NCBI GenBank assembly: GCA_030267565.1
Contig: BRXU01000007.1
Coordinates: 3,782,001 to 3,846,000 of the forward strand
DNA: 64,000 nucleotides
From: Pleodorina starrii
Taxonomy: Eukaryota > Chlorophyta > Chlorophyceae > Chlamydomonadales > Volvocaceae
Reading direction: 5' to 3'
Position numbers and translations under genes: made by a program. Position 1 is the stretch's first letter. Every line of letters starts with the position of its first letter. Below, in pieces: positions 36,442-46,000 of the stretch. Under the pieces are notes generated by a model that saw only the letters and a program-made list of their open reading frames with translations, made no database searches and had not been told where the DNA came from.

Positions 36442-36937
36442 GACCTACAAGCGCACCGGTCCGTCACCACGGTCGGCAGCTCGGCACTCCCGAATGAGTT
36501 TCGCTGCCGGCTAGTTCTGCATAAAGTCAACGTGGATCTTGACAAGGCGCGGCTGCTTCTCGACAAGACACAGTGGTCGGTCAGGCCGAGCTTCCGAGAG
36601 CCATGCCGACGCCGCGCAGGGCCGGCCGCGGTCGCAGCCGCTCGCCGACGCTGCACAACTTTAGTATAATCAATATGCGCTCAATATGCAAACAATGAGC
36701 GCGATGAGAGCGCCATCGAGGGCTTGGCGTACTCTGAGAACGAGCTCTCGCGCGATGAGGCCGACCTCGGCGCGTCGGGTTCCATTATGGGCAACGACGC
36801 TCGCAGGCTTCGTCCTAAGGGTTTATTTAACATCGTGCTGGAGTGATATGACATGGGCGCTTTGACGTTACCGCCTCAAAACATACTGTAGTGTGTACGG
36901 ACCTCGCGCCAACAGAGATAACGTCCCCAAAACAGCC

Positions 36938-37013
36938 CATGTAAATTGGGATCCGTTTGGGCCTGCCACTTTACATGTAAACGTGAGGTGACGTAACTTG
37001 TCATGTAAATTGG
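36938..37013. repeat. direct repeat CATGTAAATTGG flanking a perfect palindrome
   Basis: Identical 12-mers occur at 36938-36949 and 37002-37013. Between them TTTACATGTAAA (36970-36981) is a perfect 12-bp palindrome. The motifs contain TGTAA on both strands, so they could serve 3'-end formation for either flanking gene, but the distance makes that speculative. Confidence 0.6.
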
Positions 37014-38850
37014 CTATAATACAGAGAAATCTATCTCCCTCGCCACGTCACTCGATGAGCGGAACAGGGGGCAGGTACTGACGTCCCCAGAGCTCTACGC
37101 CGGTAATATTCACGTACACCCCCCTCTCGAAGCTTCAGAAGAAGCTAACCTCTCGCACGCGCACCTCGCGCACGCTCTCTTTTCATCCCAGCGAGTGCTA
37201 TTCTTCTCAGCGCTATCCAATTGGCAGCAGCGCGCAGCAGCACACGCAGGAGGCTGCCAGGAATCAAAAGCATGAGCCCACATCAGCCGACGGTCCAAAA
37301 GAAAACACACCCACCCACTAAGGTACCTGACAATCGAGGCGCCCCTCCTGGCGTCGTCCAAAGAATATCAATGAACACGACACCAACACCAGAGCGGCAC
37401 GCAGTGCCTGCAGATCCACAACTACGCGAGGCCGCACCCCTCGATATGTGCCGGCGGCCAAACAACACAATGGCTTTGCGTCGTGCATGCAATCCTACAG
37501 CGCCCTTGCAAGGCCTCAACGGACAGCCAATCGACCTGCCAATGGCCAGGGCTCTCCTTTAGGGGTGAAGCATATGCACTCCTCAAGCCACGGAAAGAAT
37601 ACGTGAAGCTACGCCATCATTACTGCACAGGCACGTCAAAGGTGTCTCTCAACTCTCATCAACTGCCTCTGTCCGCCAAACCCCAAGTCACTTCTCCTGT
37701 ATGGAGCATCTCCACGCGCCGCCCATACCGGAGCAGCCCCACGCCTCCCAAAAGCCAGCTCTCTCCACCAAGTCTCTACAGCCTCTCCATCCTCGCAGCC
37801 GGGTGAGACGACTCGATTGCCACGAGGGCCTCACCCTCTTCCGCACCGGGGCCGGCAGCGCACCACGTACCGGTACCTCCAGCAACGGCCGGCCCAGCGC
37901 CAAGCAGCGTAAAAGAAAATAATCAGGTACTCACTTCCGCGTAACAACTCAACACATCACACATCAGAAGCCAAGCAGGTCAGTGCGGTACATCAATGCG
38001 CCTCTTCAGTACTGCTACGCTGCCGCATTAGCAGCCGCTCGCCTGCCAGGCCTCTCTCTCGCGTTGGACGCCGCGCTGTCCAAACAACCCCAGCCACGAA
38101 GCTGCGTTGCGACTGTACAAACTTATCTCATCGCGCCGTCGACAGCTTAATAATAATAAGGACAACTAAGCTCGCGGCCCAAGCGCTCCTGGCATCATAA
38201 TACATACGTTTAAGTGGCCCCAAACTCCCTGTACCACTGTACTCCCTATACTAACTCCACAGAGGACCATGTTGTTTGGACTGCGTTCGAGGCCCTCTTC
38301 AAAGCCTCGCGGGAAATCATACGCCACGCCCCAGAACCCAAGCCAGAGAACCATCCCGCCAGCAATATGCAAATGGAGGAGCGGGCAAGTCGGACGAGCC
38401 GACCTTTCCGCGCACACCGCGCCCCCCGCCCCGCCCACCACGCCCTCTCGCGGAATGACCGCAGACTGGCCACCGCCCCGAAACCACCAGACCGCCCTTC
38501 CGTGCTTCCACACAGCCCAGCTCGCCATACCTCCGCTCAACAAACGCTCATTCTTCTGCTCACGCTCACGCTGCAAGCCGACCGCGTCACACCGGCCAGC
38601 CACTCTCCGCGATCCGTCGCCAGCGTACCGCAACGGGCCACACTACAGCGCCCCTCCCCGTGTGCCCCTCTCTTCGCCGGCTGCTCGCCAGCTAGAGCCC
38701 CTCCCCGCGCGATTTCGGTCCAGGACGGCCGCGCGCGGGTGGTCCCCTCTTTGCGTTGCGCTTCACAGGCCGCATGGACCGGGCCCTTCCATCCCGCGAG
38801 GGAAGACCTATTCCCTACCTCCCGACCTGGCTGCGACGCCGGTAGATTCC

Positions 38851-41800
38851 TCACAGGCCAATCCGGGGTCCGTCGTCGCGGCGGTTGACGATATCCTGCT
38901 GCACGGTGGCGTCCTGGCACGCGCGCATCGTCTTGACGTGCTCCAGCTCGTCGTCCCGGATGTTGCAAAACACGTCGTACAGCGTCTTGCAGCCGGGCCG
39001 CCGCGGGTTCTGCAGCGGCTGTGACGTCTGGAAGCTGCGCGGGCGACGCGACGCGGGTGCGGGGAGGGGGCGGGGCGTGTAAGCGAGAGGTAGCCTCACG
39101 CAGCTGCGCTCGTCGGACCAGCCGCCCAACTTCACCACCACCGACACCGAACCCCACGCACCCCACGCACCTGTCAAACATGTACAGGTCCTGCGAGCGG
39201 TAGTACATGGCGGCCACCAGCGGGGGCGGCAGCGACTTGAGCAGCTCCTCGTTGGCGTCAACGAACTCGCCTGCGTGCGTGCGGTTGGGAGCGCGCGGTA
39301 CGGCACAGGGCGAGTCTTGCCTTGCTAGCTGAGGCTGAGTGCAGCATGGCTAAGCAACGCACGCACAAGAAAGAAAAAGACTGAAGCCAGGTGGCGCGGC
39401 ACGCTAGGGCGTCGTTTTGGGCCCCCGCGGGGGCTCGAAATTGCACAAGGGGTGCTCGGGGGGGCCCGGCGCAGCACAGGGGCATTAGCTGGAGGAGGCC
39501 ATCGATGCAGCGGCGCGGCGACGCGGCGCGGCCCATGAAGCCACAGCACGCACACACGCGCGCGCACGCCTAAACCTTTTTCGTCCTCACCATACGTGTC
39601 CACGGCGTGCGCCTCGATAAGCTCCGAAAAGTTGTACGCCAGCTCCGGGGAGAAGACATACAGCGTCACCAGGATCCAGTAGTACACCACGGCGGCGTGC
39701 AGGCCCGCGAAGCGATCGAACCACAGCTTGTCTCCGCCCAGCGACTCCATAATCTGCATGCATGCATGCATGCCATGCACGTAACCATACCAGCAGAAAA
39801 ATACACAGCGACGCCGTGTCAGGCGGTCACAATCCGAAAGGCGCAGCAGCACAGCACAGCGCAGGTGTGTCTACAGCGACCTTGCAGTACCGGGCGGCGG
39901 CGAGCGGCGCCAATGTGGCTTTCCCGCCGGTTCCAGAAGGATGCGATCAGAGGTTGCATTGCGATGTGAACACCGCGGGGTTCGTGCGGTGCAGTTCTCT
40001 GCGGCACCGACCGACCGACCGACCGACGGACCTGCAGGTGGTGCAGCTCGTTCCACTCCTCCGCAAAGTGAATCTTCCGCAGCTCCGCGCCCGCGCGCCA
40101 CCAGCCAAACGACTCGTACAGGTGCAGTACGGAGATGTAGGAAAAGTACGGCATGCGCGCGACGGTCTCCAGGAACCAAAACCGCTGGATGGGGCGGTTG
40201 TTGAACAGCACGTCCAGCAGCAGGCATAGCGACAGGTACACGCCCTTGATGAACCTGTTCGCCCGCAGCAGAAGGACCACCGGGGGCAAGGAGGAAGATA
40301 TGAAGGTGGCGGACCGACCCGTGGGGCGCTGCATGGCTCACGCCCTCGACCCCCAGTGCGGGAGAGCAGCGGACACCAAACCGGCTGTCCAAACCCAGGC
40401 TCCCGCTCACAGCACGGGCCCCTTCCCACGCCCCTGGCCGTCTCAACCCATCCACCCACCAGGGCGTCTCGACTGCCTGGCCGGCGCGCTCCCGGGCGTG
40501 CTCCCGGTCCCAAACGGCCTGGTTGCTGAGCTTGAACTGCTTGAGCTTGGCGCGGATCTGCACGTAAGGCGGGGAACGGAGAGGGGGCCGGAAGTTGAGA
40601 GGACACAGTGGTAGGTGGGCACGCCTGCGGCTCCGTCGAAATCCGAACGCTGCGGCCCAGATGCAAAACCACAACCACCCGCCCCTTGTGCCGTGACCAG
40701 CCCTGTAGCCCAGCTGGAGTTGCGGCTCATACTTGCCGCACCCGCACAATAGTGGTAGCGGTGGTGGTTACAGTGGACTCCAGACCCCTTAGAAGGGTAT
40801 AACCAGTTCGGCGGGCACAGCCAGCGGGCCCGGGGGGTAGGGCAGACAGATGGGCGACAGGCTAGATGGGCGCGCGTGAGCAGTGAGGCACCGTCCTCCG
40901 CCCGTCCGCTCACATGTCTGCACTCGTTGATGAGCTTCCCGTCCTCATTTGCGACGTCCACAGTGAGCGGCCGGGGGTGCAGCCTCTCCAGCACCTGCGC
41001 GGCACAAACGTGTCATGCATTATGCGCCGCCGTGCGTGTGTGCCTGCTATTACGGAAGTCTGTTGATTTCTCCGGTCCCCACACATCTGTGTCACCGCGA
41101 GTTCATCCACATCGCATCCCGCCTGGCCCAATCCGCACCGGCACAGTCCAAACCAGCTGCCCTTCCACGGCAGCTAAACAACCACCGGGCGGAGGACGGG
41201 GGACCAGGGCGAGAGGATCCCAGGGCCTGTTGTATCTGCTGCTACCGCTGTACCAGCGATGTCGCACGCGGCCAGGTGGCCCGACCCATCCCAGTTACCC
41301 CCGGCATTTGCTGTCATTGCGTCGTCACCTTTCCCCGCTCCCTATGGCCAAGTTCGCTCGGCCTGTTCTTGCGTCGCGCTTGCGAGTCCCTGCCTTTCCG
41401 TCCCCACTCAACCCTCCCTCCCCGTAATTACGTTGCGTCGCGCGGAAGTTTCTTGCGCGGGTCTCACGGGTCTTTTTCCGAAACCCCAGCAAGCCAGCTG
41501 GCCAGTCAGTCCGCCAGTCCCACCTGGCCTTGTTCCAGCGCCCGGTCCAGCGCACCCAGGCCGTCTACCACCGCCTGGCCCACACCGTAGGCAGCCCGGC
41601 CCAGGGCGCTGCGCGGCGGGTTGGCCTCCGAAATGGAGGCAAAGTCGTCGAAGCGGACGGACTGGCGCAGCGCCAGAAGCTCCTGCTGGAAGTTGGACCA
41701 GGCCTGGCAGGGCAGGGCATGTGCGACAGCGGAATGGGGAGAGTAAATTGAGGCAGGGGCTGGAAGGGGGCCCCCGAGGAGATGCGGGTGGGGAGGCTGA

Positions 41801-42538
41801 CCGGGCTGTTCGGAGCAGGCGCATGATCATTTATTTGGCCTTGTGGGCGGCGCTGGGTAGGTGGCAGCAGGTTGGGTTAAGAGCGCAGATAATTACGATG
41901 CCCGTTAGGCCGTGGGATGCATGTGCCCGGTGTTGGCAGCAGCTCTCTGCCAGTCAGCAGCTCCCTACCAGTTGGAAGGCGTTGCGGGGAATTCGACCGT
42001 CCGCGTCCTTCGAGTACATGCGGGAGGCGCCCGTCCTGCGGGCATTTCAAGGCCAGGAGTTGGACTACGCCAAGAAAGCACCCCCTTGCTCCCCCTTTTC
42101 CATGCCCCCTCATGGCTGGCTGTGGCTTGGAGAACGCGAAAACGGCGCTGCAAGAAGGTGCGCGCACCTGAAGCCATAGTCGCAGCACATGACCTCCACA
42201 AACTCCCCGTCGCGGTCGATAAAGGCGGAGCATTCGTCATCGAATGAGACACTGTCCAGGCTGGTTGTGAAGAACACAGTTCCCCTGACCGCACTGCGAG
42301 ACGAGAATTCACGTGTTGTTCAAATGCCGCTGCTCAAGCCCAGTTTGCAAGAAGGACATACTTACGGTGGTTTGGCTGTTGCAACCGTATCCACGGCCTT
42401 AGGCTCATCCTTCAACGGGCCCGGAGGAACCTGCGCCACGGCCCGCACGCGCAGAGGACCCCGGAGGCGCGGAGCGGCCAGCGGACCAACGTATCGCCGC
42501 GGCAACAGCCTTTGATGAGGAAGAGTAATTGGCAACAT
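38851..42538 (-). CDS. PTOX: plastid terminal oxidase (plastoquinol:oxygen oxidoreductase)
   Basis: PTOX oxidises plastoquinol and reduces oxygen to water at thylakoids, serving carotenoid desaturation and chlororespiration. Ten exons: 42538-42366, 42293-42168, 42035-41969, 41703-41524, 40994-40914, 40557-40460, 40254-40032, 39753-39591, 39270-39171, 39034-38851, all phases consistent, 464 residues. The N terminus (MLPITLPHQRLLPRRYVGPL) is a basic, acid-poor transit peptide. The di-iron ligands of the alternative-oxidase family are present: Glu271 (FLETVARMPYF), Glu311 and His314 (NELHHL), Glu363 (LIEAHAVDTY), Glu433 and His436 (RDDELEHVKTM). The extra segment before the last helix (FQTSQPLQNPRRPGCKTLYD) distinguishes PTOX from mitochondrial AOX. 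About 100 residues between the transit peptide and the core are algal-type extension. Which algal paralogue (PTOX1 or PTOX2) cannot be told from this. Confidence 0.95.
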
Positions 42539-43076
42539 TGCTCTGCGAACGATAGCTTCGCGAGAGGCCGCCGGAGTGTGAGAAGCTGGCAGAAGGAATG
42601 GAGCGACAGATGCGGAAGTGAAAAGCTTTTGGAGCTGGAGCTCCTTATTTAATGATATTTTGCTCTACAAGTAGAAAGCTTGCAGCTCTGACACACTGGC
42701 TGCTGCGGCGCGCAAGGAGACTGTTAAAGAGACTGTTGAGAATGTACGGCACATTCGCGGACGTTCTTGTCTTTGTGTGAGCGGCCAGGACGAACAATGC
42801 GGCATGCATCACCTTAATTACAAGTGTGGTATGGCTGTAGTCAGCGATATCTGTGAGAATTGTGCTTCTTGACCTTGCTTGCAAGCTCCGCTCTGCTTGC
42901 AAGCAAGGGTTCACCGTCACCCTTTCTTTATATATCTCTTTTTTACAATCCTCCTGTACGCAGATGGAATTTTCCGAACAAAAGCTGAATGAGCAAGCTG
43001 ACCTGACAGTTTAAAGTTTTGGGGTGTTGTGCTGTTGGCGGAATCGCGCAACGCAGCCCGTGACGCCGTGCAGACG
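42539..43076. promoter_or_regulatory. divergent promoter region between PTOX and the coiled-coil gene
   Basis: 538 bp, AT-richer than its flanks. A TTATATAT stretch at 42929-42936 is about 140 bp upstream of the plus-strand ATG and is a reasonable TATA candidate for the coiled-coil gene. No clear TATA was seen for PTOX. Confidence 0.5.
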
Positions 43077-46000
43077 ATGGCGCTTCAGCACGAAAATGTG
43101 CTTTTGCCGCTGGAGCTGCAGGATCGGGAGCGCAGAATGGAACTGCTCAGCAAGTCAAAGGGTCAGCTCGCACAGCTCGTGGAGGGAGCCAAGTCCGTGC
43201 TAAAAGGTGCAGCAACAGGCCAAATGCCTGCAAGTACTATTCCCCGCTGTGATGCGTGAAAAGATGCTTGTAACAAATTTTAGCTTTGAGCCCAACCCCC
43301 AACCCCCATCGCCTCCGCACCCTTTTAGATGTGCACAAGCGCAACGAGGGCGACCTGCAGCGCACCGTGGCCTCGCTGCAGGACCAATACAACTCAGCCC
43401 TGGAGCTGCTGCAGCTCGGCGCCGGCCTCGCACCCTCAGACCAGCCGAAACACGAGCTCAGCCAGCAGTCAGCCTCGTCATCCTCCTCCCTTCCCGCTGG
43501 CGCGGCCGGCACGTCAGCTGGCTGCTGCACGGGCATCCAGCGGCCACCGTGCACACGGCCACCGCCGCAGCTGCCGCACCGGCCTGCGGCAGTCGTCAGC
43601 GCCTGCAAGTGCCAGCGTGCAGCACCCTCCTGCCGCTGCCCCCACGCCGCCGCCGCTGCTCCCTCCACCTGCGGCGCCAAGCAGCCGGCGGCTCGCCAGC
43701 CCAAGCCCGGGGCCGACCCGGACCCGCGGCTCGGCCTGCTGGGCCTCGGCGCCGACGACTTTACACCCTCGACGGCCTACGGCGACAGCATGGGACTTGC
43801 CGCCGAGCCCCTGGCCGTTCTGCGGGACGTCCTGAACTTGGACGGCAGCCGCGACCACGAGCGGGAGCTCCTGCGGCAGCAGCAGCTGCGGCAGAGGCCG
43901 TTATCTGCTGACGCGGCGGCGTCGGCAGCGGCGGCGGGCGTGGGGCTGGGTCCCGCAGGTAAGCAAGCGCTGTTTGTTATGCGGAGATTGCGGACCCCCG
44001 CCGCGGGCCGTGTGTGGGCTCGGTCATCACCCCGCTGCGTCAGTCGCGCTGCGTCGTCACCGCCACTGCCATTCACCACCCGCGCGTCGGACCCCGCAGG
44101 CCCGCTGCTGGCGCAGGCGCAGTTCGAGTCGCGGCTGCGCGACGCGTACCGGTCCATGCTGCTGCAGCTGCAGCACCGCTACCAGCTGGAGCGGGAGCGG
44201 CAGGAAGACGCGCACAAGCTGGCGCTGCAGGAGCAGGTCAGAGCGCGGTGTGAGGGTGCAGGCGCGGAGCGCGCGACGCGCGCTCACGACGCACGTAGCT
44301 CGGGGAGCGGCGCGGCGTGGGAAGGGCAGTGAGGAGGGGCAGGCATGCCTGAGGACCTTTGGCCTCCCCAGGGCTGATCGGCTGAATTGGGTTTTTGTTA
44401 GCAAGTGGTTTCTCTTGTAGCTTCTGTGTGTCGATGGGTTGAGCCTGGTCCTTCGAAGGAGGTGGAAAGCGAGCTTGTTGATCTGGTGCGGTGCAGGGCG
44501 GGGCTTTTGTTTCGCAGTGTCAGCGAGATGCGGGGCGATAAAGCGTTATGTTGTGGAATTCGGGCTGCGCTGCGCAGGAGGCTCGGCAAGTGGAGGACCT
44601 GCAGCAGCTGGCGGCGGCGCAGGAGGCCGAGCTGGCCAAGGCGGCGCGGCGGCTGGAGCGGCACGAGGCGGCCTGGCGGGCGGAGGTGCAGCGGCTGGAG
44701 GTGCGGCCGCGGGCGAGGGGTGAGGGTGATAAGATATGAGAGCGCAGCGGTGGGACGGCCGCCGTCGATTGGCGCTCCTGTGCCACTTTGTGCCATCATT
44801 GTATGTGGCAATCTGCTACCTCAAAAACGCTTTTCACTGCACCGCGACGTGCCGCAGGCGCAGCTCGCGGCGGCGAAGGCGGCTGCGGAGACGGGCCAGA
44901 GCCAGGCGGCAGCGGCCAGGGCGGCAGCTGAATCGCTGCAGGTGGGTGCGCGCCATCGCCGTCCTGCGCGAGGTTCCGGTTTCCAGCTGGAAGCCTGGCC
45001 CTGCTGGGCGATGTGGGTCGAGGCAAGCCCTGCTCCAACCAATCCTTTGGACCATACAATCGTTTTCTTTTCATGCGCTCGAGTTGCGTATCGTCCATCC
45101 TCACGTACCGTATTACTTCCAGCCAGTTCCGAGCTGTGCACCCACGCAAGGACCGCAACCCGAACTTGCCCAAATTCTCCGCACCTGGGGCGTTGCTCTT
45201 TTCCACGCAGGCGCAGCTGCAGCTGCAGCGTTCGACCCACGAGGCGGAGCTGCATCACGTGCGGCAGGTGGGAGGGTGGTAGAGATACGGACACGGCCCT
45301 CGGGGCAGTACTGTTTGTACTGTAATGTGCAGGTGTCTCGTTATTGTCCTCTGTATATCAGGTGCCTCAGTTCCGCTGTCGACGCTTGCTCTGCAGGGCT
45401 CCATGTCGCTGCAGGAGCACGAGGAGGTCGTGCACAAGCTCCAGGTGCGTGCTCGCGAGGCATAGGCCTGCGCATTGTTGTTGCTGCTACCTTTGTTGCT
45501 GTTTTGTGGTGCTGATGGCGGTGGTGCTGGCGGGTCGTGTACAGCCCCGTCGGCCCCGCTCTCCATCATAGCCCACGCGGTCACACCTTGAATGCGCGCT
45601 CTCCAAACACACAAAGGAGCTCTTGCATGCTTCGTATGTTTTGCACGCCAAAAGGAGACTGGCAGGCTCTGTTACCCGCACTTGCTTGGGGCCCTGTGTT
45701 GTGTTGTGTCCGTTTCCGTGTGCTCTCCCTTCAGGCGGAGTGGGAGCAGGCGCTGCAGCAGCGGGAGCGCGACTACAGCTGCCTGCTGTCGGAGCTGGGG
45801 GAGATGCGGCGGCAGCTGAGCTGCGCAACGGAGCCATCGCGGTCGTCGGGTGCGGCGGTGTTGGGGTCCTTGGGTGCGGTGTCGGGTTGCTGGGAGCTGG
45901 TACGGGTGTGCGAAGGCCACGCTCCCATCTGGCCCTACGTGGGGGCTTCAACCCCGTCAGGCGGTTGGCGAGCAGGACATGAACCCGAGGGATGCGGAGT

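Larger units (their letters stand above)
32875..38850. other. 6-kb gap between convergent CCT and PTOX genes
   Basis: Both flanking genes end toward this gap, so it includes their 3'UTRs. It is less GC-rich than the rest, especially 35900-37050. ORFs such as the minus-strand frame 36336-36025 and a plus-strand frame around 36440-36665 look protein-like but match nothing I know. A tandem array (33499-33645), an inverted repeat (36420-36441) and a palindrome (36970-36981) are listed separately. No transposase, reverse transcriptase or long terminal repeat was recognised. Confidence 0.5.

Noticed and set aside
32875..38850. LTR retrotransposon or complete transposon in the large gap
   Set aside because: No reverse transcriptase, integrase, transposase or long terminal repeats were recognised.
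42964..43012. Upstream ATG frame as the first exon of the coiled-coil gene
   Set aside because: It ends in TAA after 16 codons and no workable donor/acceptor pair links it to 43077.
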